From contig NZ_FOOT01000001.1 in the NCBI RefSeq assembly GCF_900113285.1, positions 806,001-870,000 of the forward strand: DNA of 64,000 nt, written 5' to 3'. The DNA comes from Pontibacter chinhatensis (GTDB taxonomy: Bacteria; Bacteroidota; Bacteroidia; Cytophagales; Hymenobacteraceae). Positions within the stretch are counted from its first letter, which is position 1. Every line of letters begins with the position of its first letter. Below, piece by piece: positions 17,150 to 25,869 of the stretch. The notes under the pieces were generated by a model. That model worked only from the letters and a program-made list of their open reading frames with translations. It searched no databases and had not been told where the DNA came from. The translations under genes and the position numbers were made by a program.

Positions 17150-17830
17150 TGGCGCAAGTCTTCAAGCTTGTGTTCCATTGCTGGCGGGGGGGTGCAACCC
17201 GTGCCTTCTCTAGTGTTGGGTTTGTAACCCAACTGGCTTGAAAAGCCATACTTTATACTTTGGTTATACTCTTTTAGCCACTGCTTCCCGCTTACTGAAC
17301 CAAGCTATCCTATCTAGCTTCCGTTCATCCTCTAGTTCCCACAAACGCCTCGTTGCACCTCCAACTTGGCTCCCTCAAGGCCGGGAGGCCTCGCCTTCGG
17401 GCATCGCGCTGTGTTCCCTCCTTGCCTCGCTTTCGCTCTGCATGCCCTTGACGGGCACCGGATCTCACAAGGCGCTCAACCCAAAGGCTGGGATAAGGTC
17501 GATAGCTCCTGCCCTTACTGTCATCTCGACCTTTGGGAGAGATCTGGATAGAATTCCGGATAGAGCTCTCACAGCTTCGCTGGCTCTTTTCGGCTCTCGC
17601 CTCAAGAGTACTCGAGATGACAGGGAACGATGTAAGTATAAACTGTCCCCTTGAGGACAAGTGATAACGCGAGTTCGAAACTTGCGAGCAACGCTCAATA
17701 GGGGTGTTAAAACAGCAGCTATGAAACTCATACTTCAGCTGAAGTAACTACAGACTCCCCGCCTTAGACAAGGAGGGGATAAAGGGGTGGTTGGACCCGG
17801 CTCTGCAAAGCCCCCTCTCCAACCATTCCA
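17150..17830 (+). repeat. Mosaic intergenic repeat, copy B
   Basis: Second copy of the repeat at 9465-10130, co-linear with it and sharing the 52-bp and 35-bp identical blocks given there. It differs mainly in the hairpin region at its left end and in having a better preserved inverted-repeat element (17518-17623). The right end again has a CTCCCCGCCTTAGAC / AAGGAGGGG unit near 17755-17785 and GGGTGGTTGGACCCGG. Like copy A it begins downstream of a terminator. Short frames within it (for example 17238-17654) have no protein character. Confidence 0.8.
17518..17623. repeat. MITE-like element with 12-bp terminal inverted repeats
   Basis: 106 bp bounded by CTGTCATCTCGA and TCGAGATGACAG, which are perfect inverted repeats. 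The interior contains GGGAGAGATCTGG and GAATTCC. A degenerate version with CTGTCAGCTCGA / TCGAGAAGACAG sits at 9828-9899 in copy A. No transposase is present, so if mobile it would depend on another enzyme. Confidence 0.6.
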
Positions 17831-17862
17831 AACTCTCTGAAGGAACAACTACCCTCCTGCAC

Positions 17863-19203
17863 TTACACCGCCACCGCTTGTTCTGCTGCTGGCTGCTTAT
17901 CTAAATACTTATCCACGAAAGGCAAATAAATGGCCAGAAGGCTGAACAGCAGCAACAGGTACAGGTACCAGGCATTCGCCCACAGGTCCAGGAAGTTCAG
18001 CTGCCCGTTCGTAAAGCTAACCAGCAGCAGGATCTGTGCGCCGAAAGGCAACAGGCCCTGCACCACGCAGGAGGCAATGTCTAACAGGGCAGCGGTTTTG
18101 CGCTTGTCGATGCTATACTTCCGGCTGATTTCTTTCACCACCGGGCCAGTCACGACGATGGAAACCGTGTTATTGGCAATAGCGGAGTTGGTGCCTCCTA
18201 CCAGCGAGAGAATACCCACTTGCGCAGATCGCATTCCATTTGCAGCCTTGCTCACCTTTTGCAGCAGAAACGTAATACCTCCTGCCTCGCTCACCATTTG
18301 CGCCAGCCCACCTGTCAGCATCGAGAGCAGAAAAATCTCCGTCATGCCTGTAAAACCTTCGTACACGCTCTTGCCGAAGGCCAGCACTTCCAGTTGTCCC
18401 TGCCACAGTCCTACGGCTCCGGATGCGAGGGTTCCTAGTACAAGCACGACAAACACATTTATGCCGGAAACAGCCAGTATGATAACAAGCAGGTAAGGAG
18501 CAATTTGCCAGAAACTCGCTGCCTGAAGCGCAGGGAGCTGCGCCTCCACCGCGCCTGTCGTATTCCAGCCCGTTAGTAGCAACAGGAATATGGTTACCAG
18601 GGCAGCAGGACCGGCAATCAGGATGTTGACCCTGAACTTATCGCGCATGCTGCACTCCTGCGTTTGCGTGGCAGCGATGGTTGTATCCGAGATAAAGGAA
18701 AGGTTGTCGCCAAACATAGCACCGCCCAACAGCACCCCCAGCAGCAAAGGCATGGAGGTATGGCTCTGCTCCGCCAGCCCCACCACGATGGGTCCCAGGG
18801 CCACGATGGCTCCCACAGAGGTACCCGTAGCGGTGGACAAAAAGGCCGCCAGCAGAAACACACCCAGCGCCAGGTACTGCACCGGCAGCACGCTCAGGCC
18901 CAGGTTTACCGTGGCATCCACGCCTCCCACCGCCTTTGTTACCGAGGCAAAAGCACCGGCCAGCAAGTAGATGAGGCACATGGTAACGATTTTAGAATCG
19001 CCGCAGCCACGTATCAGGGCGGCCACCTTGGCCTCTGAGGAACCCCTAAGTATAAAGAAGGCGGAGATAATACCCAGTGTTACGGCCACCGGTGCCGGCA
19101 GCGCATAAAAGTCATTTAAGAGTATACCAGCACCTAAAAACGTCAGTACAAACACCAGGAAAGGTATGAGCGCCCAGCCGCCGGTTTTCTGAATATGTTG
19201 CAT
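17863..19203 (-). CDS. NhaC-family transporter behind a SAM riboswitch, likely methionine (MetT-like) transporter
   Basis: From the ATG at 19203 the protein has 446 residues starting MQHIQKTGGWALIPFLVFV; the 11-codon upstream extension lacks support. About eleven membrane spans carry NhaC-type motifs: LSTATGTSVGAIVALGPI near residue 125, GAMFGDNLSFISDTTIAATQ near residue 165 and GGTNSAIANNTVSIVVTGPV near residue 330. By sequence alone this is a Na+/H+ antiporter-family (NhaC) protein. The S-box riboswitch in its leader (19445-19544) instead points to methionine uptake, because the MetT branch of NhaC is a known S-box-controlled methionine transporter group. The substrate is inference; the family is not. 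Confidence 0.85.
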   Translation of the reverse strand: MQHIQKTGGWALIPFLVFVLTFLGAGILLNDFYALPAPVAVTLGIISAFFILRGSSEAKVAALIRGCGDSKIVTMCLIYLLAGAFASVTKAVGGVDATVNLGLSVLPVQYLALGVFLLAAFLSTATGTSVGAIVALGPIVVGLAEQSHTSMPLLLGVLLGGAMFGDNLSFISDTTIAATQTQECSMRDKFRVNILIAGPAALVTIFLLLLTGWNTTGAVEAQLPALQAASFWQIAPYLLVIILAVSGINVFVVLVLGTLASGAVGLWQGQLEVLAFGKSVYEGFTGMTEIFLLSMLTGGLAQMVSEAGGITFLLQKVSKAANGMRSAQVGILSLVGGTNSAIANNTVSIVVTGPVVKEISRKYSIDKRKTAALLDIASCVVQGLLPFGAQILLLVSFTNGQLNFLDLWANAWYLYLLLLFSLLAIYLPFVDKYLDKQPAAEQAVAV

Positions 19204-19444
19204 ATGTAGTGTGGAGCTACAAACAGGCATGGACACCTATAGCGTTAGGTACGCACGCGGCAGTTACTCCGGGAAGTTTAAAAAGAAAGTATAAATTGAA
19301 TGATGATGCCTGAACCGGCAAGGTGTCGGCGCTTATGGCCTGATCAGCAGCAACAACAGCACAGCACCTGTTTAGGCGCAGTTACGGCAGTATAGGCACG
19401 GAAAATGGTAGCGAGAAGCTGGTGTAGTAGGTGCATGTAAATAA

Positions 19445-19544
19445 ATTTATAGGTCCCAAACTGGGCAGGTGTTAGCACCTTTACGGCGAGGCCGTGGTTG
19501 CTAGAGGTTCTCAGAGCCTGCTCTCTCCCCTCTTCTTTATAAAT
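19445..19544 (-). ncRNA. SAM-I (S-box) riboswitch
   Basis: Read on the minus strand, the 100 nt form a complete S-box aptamer. P1 is ATTTATA / TATAAAT at the two ends. P2 pairs AGAGG with CCTCT around GAGAGCAGGCTCTGAGAA and leads into CAGCAACC-like AGCAACC. P3 is the hairpin ACGGC-CTC-GCCGT. Then comes the diagnostic AAGGTGCTAACACC, and P4 is CCCA-GTT-TGGG. The aptamer starts about 20 nt below a perfect promoter and lies 241 nt before the NhaC-family start codon. I could not identify the expression platform with confidence. Confidence 0.88.
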
Positions 19545-19561
19545 CTTGCATAAAGATGCTG

Positions 19562-19594
19562 CAAAGGTAAAGCCGGCAAAGTGACAAAATCAAA
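19562..19594 (-). promoter_or_regulatory. Promoter of the riboswitch-controlled transporter
   Basis: On the minus strand, TTTG (19594-19591), a 21-bp spacer and TACCTTTG (19569-19562), a full match to TTTG-N19-21-TAnnTTTG. The predicted start lies around 19555, just before the aptamer. Confidence 0.8.
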
Positions 19595-19717
19595 TTCCAC
19601 CCAATTTTCATCTAAAGTTTATACTTAACTACCCCTTTAGTTCAGTGTCGAAATTTGCATCTGATGGTAAATTCGCTCAAGTTTATACTTTGAACAACCT
19701 ATACTTTCTTAACCTGC

Positions 19718-20638
19718 ATGAAGTATACTTCTACTGCCCTTTTATCCCTGCTGCTGGCAGGCGCCGGCCTTTTCAGCTGCACGCCCAACCCTTATGCCAG
19801 CACCAACCGTTCACACAAAAAACAACTGAAGGCCTATGCCAAGGAACTGCGCACAGTACCGGCCATCAATCCAAAGGAATCTACCCTGCAGTTGGGCGAT
19901 TACTGGGTGGGAACTACTAACTTTAACATGCGCAAGGCTAATTACGTGGTCATCCACCACACGGCGCAGAACTCCACGGACCATACCCTGCGGACCTTCA
20001 CGCTGCCCAGAACCAGCGTAAGCGCCCATTACGTGATTGGCCGCGACGGCAAGGTGTTCCACATGCTGCACGACAACCTGCGTGCCTGGCATGGAGGCAA
20101 CAGCCGCTGGGGCAACAACACCGACCTGAACTCCTGTTCTATCGGCATTGAGCTGGACAACAACGGCACTGAGCCCTTTTCGGATGAACAGATAAACAGC
20201 CTGCTGGAGGTGCTGGCCATGCTAAAGGAGAAGCACAAGATTCCGGCTGAAAACTTTATCGGTCACTCCGATATTGCTCCGGTGCGCAAGGTAGACCCCA
20301 ACCAGACCTTTCCGTGGAAGAAACTGTCCGAGCATGGCTTTGGCCTGTGGTACGATGAGGACGTGGTGAAAGATTACCTGCAACCAGCCGCCCCTATCAC
20401 CGTCCTCGACAGCACCGGCACCCAGCCAGCGCTCATCCTGCAACCCCTCGATTCAGTGCTGACTATTCCGCCGCACTTCAACCCGAAGGAAGCGCTCCGT
20501 ATCATCGGCTACGACACCCGCGATTTGCCGGCCGCTATTCGGGCCTTCAAGCTGCACTTCATCCAGGATGAGGTAAATATGGAGCTCACCGACCGCGACA
20601 AAGCTGTACTTTACAACCTGTACCAGAAGTATTTGTAG
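19718..20638 (+). CDS. N-acetylmuramoyl-L-alanine amidase lipoprotein (Amidase_2, AmiD-like)
   Basis: 306 residues: a lipoprotein signal with lipobox GLFSC (Cys21), then an Amidase_2 domain at about 70-225. Zinc and catalytic residues appear in order: VVIHHTAQNS (first His ligand), HYVIGRDGKVFHML, AWHGGNSRWG, SIGIELDNNG, and GHSDIAPVRKVDPNQTFPW with the second His and the catalytic acid/base region. The 80-residue C-terminal region resembles the peptidoglycan-binding tail of AmiD. It should remove stem peptides from MurNAc at the outer membrane. The AAGTATACTT palindrome overlaps codons 2-5. Confidence 0.9.
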   Translation: MKYTSTALLSLLLAGAGLFSCTPNPYASTNRSHKKQLKAYAKELRTVPAINPKESTLQLGDYWVGTTNFNMRKANYVVIHHTAQNSTDHTLRTFTLPRTSVSAHYVIGRDGKVFHMLHDNLRAWHGGNSRWGNNTDLNSCSIGIELDNNGTEPFSDEQINSLLEVLAMLKEKHKIPAENFIGHSDIAPVRKVDPNQTFPWKKLSEHGFGLWYDEDVVKDYLQPAAPITVLDSTGTQPALILQPLDSVLTIPPHFNPKEALRIIGYDTRDLPAAIRAFKLHFIQDEVNMELTDRDKAVLYNLYQKYL

Positions 20639-20684
20639 GATAAATTAGGCTTAAACTCAACCTACAGAGAGGCCATAAACAAAT

Positions 20685-20730
20685 GGCCCCGGCAGGAGAA
20701 CCTTTCTCCCACCGGGGCCGATTTTTATAC
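20685..20730 (+). terminator. Terminator after the amidase gene
   Basis: GGCCCCGG / CCGGGGCC with an inner GGAGAA...TTCTCC pairing, followed by GATTTTTATAC, 46 bp beyond the stop codon. Confidence 0.8.
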
Positions 20731-20857
20731 TTTATACTTGAGTCGGGTTAAATTTTATACTTCAGTTAGATAATTCTCTAGCTATAAAGACGCAAGGTAT
20801 TGCGTCTCTACAACTTTCTAACTCCCAAACTCTTTAATTCCTAAACTCTCAAACTCT

Positions 20858-22117
20858 CTACGCCAGTATATTCCAGACGTACTGCAGCATGAGCCCGCAG
20901 AGGTAGCCGCCGTAAGTACCTACCGCATAACCCAGCACCGCCAGCAGAACGCCCACCGGGGCCAGGTATCGGTTGAAAGCCGCTGCCACAATTGGCGCAG
21001 AGGCTGCCCCACCGATATTGGCCTGACTGCCCACGGCTACGTAGAAGAACGGCGCTTTGATGATGCGCGCCACCACCAGCATAATCAGCACGTGGAAAGA
21101 AATCCAGAAGGCTCCGACTAAAAACAGTTTCGGGTTATCCAGCACTGCGCCAAGGTCCATGCTCATGCCGATGGTAGCCACCAGGAAGTACAGGAACACC
21201 GAACCGAAACGCGAGGCACCGTAGCTCTCCAGGTTACGGGCTTTGGTAAAGGAAAGTATAAGTCCGGCTGTCGTGGCGATAATCACAAGCCAGAAGAAGC
21301 CGCTGGTGATGGAGTAAGTGGCCAGCTCCGGGTAATTCTCTGCAAAGTATGGCGCAATGATGTCGGCCAGTAAATGCGAGATGCCTGTAAAACCGAAGGC
21401 CACCCCCAGCAGTACGATGGTCGTAGAAGTCGTCGGAAGCATGCTTTTCCCTTCCTGCAAGCCCTCCAGGCGCGCTTCCAGTTCTTTAATCGGACGGCTG
21501 TCGGCACCAAGTATCCTGTCGATTTTCTCAGGTTTCTGCGAGAAGTACAGCAACACCCCCATCCATACGTTGGCTACCAGCACGTCCACGGCAATCATTT
21601 GCCCAAAGGCATCCTTGCTGGCCCCAAACACCTCCAGCATGGCTGCCTGGTTAGCGCCACCGCCAATCCAGCTTCCGGAGATGGTAGACAAGCCTTTCCA
21701 TACTTCGTCGCCACTGGTATAGAGGATGTCTGGAAACACCGAGCCCACCAGAAACAAGGCCAGCGGACCGCCAAACATTACCCCCAGCGTACCGGCAAAA
21801 AACATAATCACAGCCTTGCTGCCCAGCATCCGCAGCGACTTAAAATCGATGCTGAGGGTAAGCAGGATAAGCGAGGCAGGCAGGAAGTAGCGTGAGGCCA
21901 CGTGGTATAACTGCGAGGCATCCCCGGAAATGATATTGAACGTGTTGAACAGGGCAGGGATGAAGTAACAAAGCAGCAGCGATGGTACCACCCGGTAAAA
22001 TTTCATCCAGAAGCGGTTGGTACTGGTAGAGGTGTGGAATACAAAGGCCAGGATAAAGAGCAAAAGGCCCAGCACTACGGCATCGTTGGTAAGCAGCGGT
22101 GCGTTAGTTTCAGTCAT
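20858..22117 (-). CDS. DUF819 family membrane protein
   Basis: 419 residues with about ten membrane spans. The DUF819 pattern is visible: LLCYFIPALFNTFNII, the SRYFLPASLILLTLSID segment near residue 90, SGSWIGGGANQAAMLEVFGA near residue 145, LYFLVATIGMSMDLGAVLDNP near residue 310 and the C-terminal GSQANIGGAASAPIVAAAFN. The two Gly-Gly-Ala segments form an internal repeat. DUF819 proteins are predicted secondary transporters; the substrate is unknown. It lies between the amidase and the serine hydrolase, with no operon partner. Confidence 0.85.
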   Translation of the reverse strand: MTETNAPLLTNDAVVLGLLLFILAFVFHTSTSTNRFWMKFYRVVPSLLLCYFIPALFNTFNIISGDASQLYHVASRYFLPASLILLTLSIDFKSLRMLGSKAVIMFFAGTLGVMFGGPLALFLVGSVFPDILYTSGDEVWKGLSTISGSWIGGGANQAAMLEVFGASKDAFGQMIAVDVLVANVWMGVLLYFSQKPEKIDRILGADSRPIKELEARLEGLQEGKSMLPTTSTTIVLLGVAFGFTGISHLLADIIAPYFAENYPELATYSITSGFFWLVIIATTAGLILSFTKARNLESYGASRFGSVFLYFLVATIGMSMDLGAVLDNPKLFLVGAFWISFHVLIMLVVARIIKAPFFYVAVGSQANIGGAASAPIVAAAFNRYLAPVGVLLAVLGYAVGTYGGYLCGLMLQYVWNILA

Positions 22118-22367
22118 GAGGTTGGTAGTAGTGTTAAGTTGTTAAGGGTGATGCTTGTTGCGGAAATCTTCGTGCTACGTCGTAACACATGATCCGAAGC
22201 TTTAAAGTTAGAATTACTACCGCCCAATGCCAACACTTGGCGCCGATTTAATACCGCTTTTCCTATACTTTGCTGCTTTCCGCAAGGGTAAGTATGGCCT
22301 AAAGCAAGTTTATACTTGGTGATTTCCTAAATTTAGAGCAGAACAGAAGTATAGCCCTGAAAAACAA

Positions 22368-23420
22368 ATGCCTGCTATGTTACAAAACACCCTCGACGCC
22401 CTACTGGCCCGCCACTTTACTGCCAACACCCCCGGAGCAGTCCTGCTGGTGGCCAAAGGAAAAGAGGTGATATACTTGGGAAGCCGGGGCCTTGCCAACC
22501 TCCAAACCGTCGCAGCCATCACCCCGGATACTACCTTCCGGCTGGCTTCGGTATCCAAGCAGTTCACAGCCATGTGCGTGCATCTGCTCGCGCAGCAAGG
22601 GCATCTGCAACTCACCGACAGGCTTAGTTTATACTTTCCGGAGCTAAGACACTTGGAAGGAGTTCGGTTGCTGCACCTACTCAACCATACTTCGGGCCTT
22701 CCCGATTTTGAGGAGCACATTCCCGAAAGCCAGCAAGCGCAGCTAACCGACGAGGACGTGCTGCAGCTTACCGCGCAACAGCAGGCTCTTCTCTTCCCCT
22801 CAGGCTCCCAATACCGTTACAGCAACACCGCTTACGTGCTGCTGGGGCTCCTGGCAGAACGCGTCTCAGGGAAAAACTATGCCAATGTGCTGCAGGAGTA
22901 CATTTTTAAGCCACTCGAAATGCAGCATTCTATGCTTTACAGGGTAGATGCACTCATTCCGAACCGAGCCATGGGCTACCGACAGGCTAACAATGGCGAC
23001 TTTATACTTTCAGACCAGAACATCGGCACTGCCACCCGTGGCGACGGCTGCATCTATACTTCGGCTTTGGATTACCTTAAGTGGTGGCAAGCTTTAGAGA
23101 GCAATTTCTTATTTAACATAACTAATCAACTCAAAACAACCACCTCAAGTATAGATGATGCAAAGGGATGGAAGTATAGCATGGGCTGGTTTGTATCTGA
23201 CCTCGGAAACGGCAAGTATGAATACTGCCACAGCGGCGACACGTCGGGTTTTACCAATTTGGTACTTTGGCAGCCGGAACACGACACCCTGGTGGCCTGT
23301 TTCTCCAACACAGCCCAAAACCATACTTTCCTGGGCGAGCTGCTGCAGGAGTTAAAGTCGTTTACAGAGTATAGCCCCAAATCTGAGTTAGTATACCATC
23401 TACAGGAACTGACGCGATAA
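22368..23420 (+). CDS. Serine hydrolase of the class C beta-lactamase fold
   Basis: 350 residues, with no clear signal peptide from this start. The nucleophile motif is S61-V-S-K64 (LASVSKQFT), the second motif is Y-S-N in QYRYSNTAYVLLG near residue 145, and the third is H-S-G in YCHSGDTSGFTNLV near residue 290. Together these define the Pfam beta-lactamase family, which includes D-aminopeptidases, esterases and D-Ala carboxypeptidases as well as AmpC. The HSG in place of KTG makes an esterase or peptidase more likely than a true beta-lactamase. The substrate is unknown; neighbouring murein genes are suggestive only. Confidence 0.85.
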   Translation: MPAMLQNTLDALLARHFTANTPGAVLLVAKGKEVIYLGSRGLANLQTVAAITPDTTFRLASVSKQFTAMCVHLLAQQGHLQLTDRLSLYFPELRHLEGVRLLHLLNHTSGLPDFEEHIPESQQAQLTDEDVLQLTAQQQALLFPSGSQYRYSNTAYVLLGLLAERVSGKNYANVLQEYIFKPLEMQHSMLYRVDALIPNRAMGYRQANNGDFILSDQNIGTATRGDGCIYTSALDYLKWWQALESNFLFNITNQLKTTTSSIDDAKGWKYSMGWFVSDLGNGKYEYCHSGDTSGFTNLVLWQPEHDTLVACFSNTAQNHTFLGELLQELKSFTEYSPKSELVYHLQELTR

Positions 23421-23455
23421 ACTGCTCAGTTTATACTTACTGTAGCCTGAAAACA

Positions 23456-23484
23456 AAAGAGGCGCATACATGATGCGCCTCTTT
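23456..23484. terminator. Bidirectional terminator
   Basis: A perfect 12-bp stem AAAGAGGCGCAT / ATGCGCCTCTTT with a 5-nt loop, between the converging serine-hydrolase and NlpC/P60 genes. Confidence 0.85.
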
Positions 23485-23506
23485 GAAGTATAAGATGCTG
23501 TGCCTA

Positions 23507-24688
23507 CTATTGGTATAAAGCCGTTTTGCGCAAGTCAACTACCACATCCTCGGGGGCGATGCGCTTGGCGCGGAGGAAACGCTTCAGCTCCGGCTCATCG
23601 AAGTTCTCGGCCTGTGGGTTCATGCTGCTGATGCGCACACGGCCAGCAGAGTGAATGAACTCCTGGTTACCGCCAATCCACATGCCCACGTGTACCACAC
23701 GCTCCGGCTTGCCGTCCTTGGCCGGTGAACCAAAGAAAAGTAAATCGCCAGGCTGCAGCTTATCCCAGCCGTTGGAGGTATCTACCAAATCGCCCACATG
23801 CACCTGCTGCGAGGCGTCGCGTGGCAGCACCAGGCCATTCATGAAGTATACCGTTTTGGTAAAGCCACTGCAATCCACACCTTTAAAGGAAGTGCCGCCC
23901 CATAGGTAAGGCAGGCCCATCAATTGCTTACTGGTGTTCACCAGGTTCTCCCCTGTCGGCTTGCGGCTGGCTACCCACTCGTCGTACTTGGCAGACTCAG
24001 CGGCCGGGATAAAACCTTTTCTTCCATCGGGGAAGGTAACGGCATAAAAATCTCCTTGCTTCTCGTTCAAGGCCACCACATCGCCATACACCATATCCGA
24101 TACGGTGCCGGCATTAGCGCTGGCAGTGGCATAGGCAAAGCCATAGGGCTTGGTGTAAAGCAATTTCGGGCTCTTCTGCCAGTTCTCAAAGCTGCCCTTG
24201 TCCATCAGGCTCACGCCCGCTGCATCCACCCACGAGAGGTATTTGTCCGGGGTCTGCACCAGGTACCAGCCACGCTGTTTCTTCAGCACGTTCACCGGTG
24301 TGCCCATGGTAGCCTGTGTTGCCAGTTCGGCCGGGTGCTTGGGCTCCGAGCGCAGGTTGGCAACCGAAATGGTGATAACGCCATACGTTTTGCCCTCCAG
24401 TTCTGCATCGGGCAGCACCTGGATACTATCCACGAAAGCGATGTTTTCTGCTTTTAATTTACCCAGCAGTTCCTGCTTGGCTTCGGGCATGTTGGTTTCG
24501 CCGGCCAGTACGTTGCCGCGCTGCTCAATTTTGAACAGGGCCACGCGCTTATCAGGGGCAAACTCCTGTCGTACCGCCTCAATGTGCTCCTCCATGGCAC
24601 CGTCGGCCGAGGTAGCGGTCTCCTTTCCTGGCGTGCAAGCGGCCGCTAGCAACCCTAGGGCAAGTATAAAATAATGCTTCTTCATCAT
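23507..24688 (-). CDS. SH3-domain NlpC/P60 (C40) murein peptidase lipoprotein
   Basis: 393 residues. Lipobox LAAAC gives Cys18. Two bacterial SH3-like regions follow (about 100-160, with ANLRSEPKH, and about 175-235), then the C40 catalytic domain with the nucleophile in GGTSFKGVDCSGFTKTVYF (Cys273) and His333 (RVVHVGMWIGG), with His346 as third residue. The layout matches YkfC-type gamma-D-Glu-diamino-acid endopeptidases. The genomic setting agrees: YkfC is classically encoded beside an L-Ala-D/L-Glu epimerase, and such a gene lies 1.2 kb upstream in the same direction. It likely trims muropeptides outside the inner membrane. Confidence 0.9.
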   Translation of the reverse strand: MMKKHYFILALGLLAAACTPGKETATSADGAMEEHIEAVRQEFAPDKRVALFKIEQRGNVLAGETNMPEAKQELLGKLKAENIAFVDSIQVLPDAELEGKTYGVITISVANLRSEPKHPAELATQATMGTPVNVLKKQRGWYLVQTPDKYLSWVDAAGVSLMDKGSFENWQKSPKLLYTKPYGFAYATASANAGTVSDMVYGDVVALNEKQGDFYAVTFPDGRKGFIPAAESAKYDEWVASRKPTGENLVNTSKQLMGLPYLWGGTSFKGVDCSGFTKTVYFMNGLVLPRDASQQVHVGDLVDTSNGWDKLQPGDLLFFGSPAKDGKPERVVHVGMWIGGNQEFIHSAGRVRISSMNPQAENFDEPELKRFLRAKRIAPEDVVVDLRKTALYQ

Positions 24689-24780
24689 GATGTTTAAGTT
24701 CTCTGTCGCTTTAAGGGCTACAGCTAAGGTGACTGACTAGTATTCAGAGTAAAGTTAAGTATCTGCGTTACAATTACTTC

Positions 24781-25869
24781 TTATTTAAAGACATTATCCG
24801 GGTAAAATTGGTTTACTGCCTCAGCCAGTCGCTGCAAATCCGCAGCAGTATGCAGACTGTTCAGGATAACCCGAACAATGGGCGGGCTCTCGGCCGTTGG
24901 GTAGCGGAAGTTGGAAATCAGGATGCGGTGGCGATGCAGGTGCTCGGCTATACTTTCCATGCCGGTACTGAACACCGGATAATCCGGGATAAAGCTGAAC
25001 AGCTCCTGAGGCTTTTTCAGCAATCCTGTAAAAGTATGAATGTTCTGCTGCAACCGCTGCCTGGCTTCCGCTATGATTTCACCGGCCTGCAAGTAGGCAA
25101 ACAGGTAAGCCGGAATCGCCGGTGACGCTCCCCCAAAGTATGGACTGCTTTTCACTTCCTCCACCAGCTTACGCGAGCCCAGCATGAAACCCGCCGGGAT
25201 GCCCAAGGCCTTGCCAAAGGAGCTACCGACAACCAATTCCACGTTTTTATACTTACTGAGCTCGGGGTAAATGCCCACGCCGCCCGGACCGGTCACGCCA
25301 AAGCCATGGGAGTCATCCACCACCACGGTTATACTTTTGTGCGCTGGCAGCTGGCCTATCCAGTCAAAAGTATAAGGCTTGGCCCAGAGCGGGTCCAGTG
25401 CATTGCAGATGATGATAAAGGAAAATTCATCTGACGTTAGCACCTCCTCCAGTACCTGCTTCGTCCAGTCTTTGAAACTGATTTGGGCGTTTGCCTGCAC
25501 AGCGGCGGCATCGCTTTCCCACAAAGCCGGATGCGCGCCGGGCGCATACAGAAACCGGCCCCGATGGCGCAGCACCTGCACCAGCGTCTGCCCCATCAGG
25601 AAACCCGACGACATAGTCACGGCTGCCTCCGCCCCGCTTATACTTGCAAGCTGCTCCTCCACCTGCCGGTATACTTCCAGGCGCAGGTTAGAACGCCGGG
25701 AGCTGGAGTAGTTAGTACCGTAACGACGCAGGCCCTCCACCACCAGGCTCTGAAACACCTCGTTACAGGCCATGCCCAGGTAGGACGTGCCGCTACAGTA
25801 GAGAAACTCTTCCCCGTCTAAAGTAACGGTTCTACCGGGCAGATGGTCCGTATAAAATGGAGCGCCCAT
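24781..25869 (-). CDS. BioF/KBL-like PLP-dependent enzyme
   Basis: 362 residues of the alpha-oxoamine synthase branch of fold-type I PLP enzymes. Motifs: YLGMACNEVF and RYGTNYSSSRRSN near residues 50-60, GAEAAVTMSSGFLMGQTL for cofactor phosphate, the D-x-H in VVDDSHGFGVTGPGGVG, and the Schiff-base Lys in SSFGKALGIPAGFMLG. It is shorter than BioF (about 385) at the N-terminus. The gene starts on the last base of the epimerase stop (TAATG), so the two are co-translated. There is no biotin gene nearby. The context suggests handling of an amino acid from muropeptide breakdown; the actual substrate is unknown. Confidence 0.82.
   Translation of the reverse strand: MGAPFYTDHLPGRTVTLDGEEFLYCSGTSYLGMACNEVFQSLVVEGLRRYGTNYSSSRRSNLRLEVYRQVEEQLASISGAEAAVTMSSGFLMGQTLVQVLRHRGRFLYAPGAHPALWESDAAAVQANAQISFKDWTKQVLEEVLTSDEFSFIIICNALDPLWAKPYTFDWIGQLPAHKSITVVVDDSHGFGVTGPGGVGIYPELSKYKNVELVVGSSFGKALGIPAGFMLGSRKLVEEVKSSPYFGGASPAIPAYLFAYLQAGEIIAEARQRLQQNIHTFTGLLKKPQELFSFIPDYPVFSTGMESIAEHLHRHRILISNFRYPTAESPPIVRVILNSLHTAADLQRLAEAVNQFYPDNVFK

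Noticed and set aside
17238..17654. 138-codon frame inside repeat copy B
   Set aside because: The equivalent frame is not kept in copy A, the composition is Ser/Arg/Leu-rich as expected from translated repeat DNA, and there is no domain.
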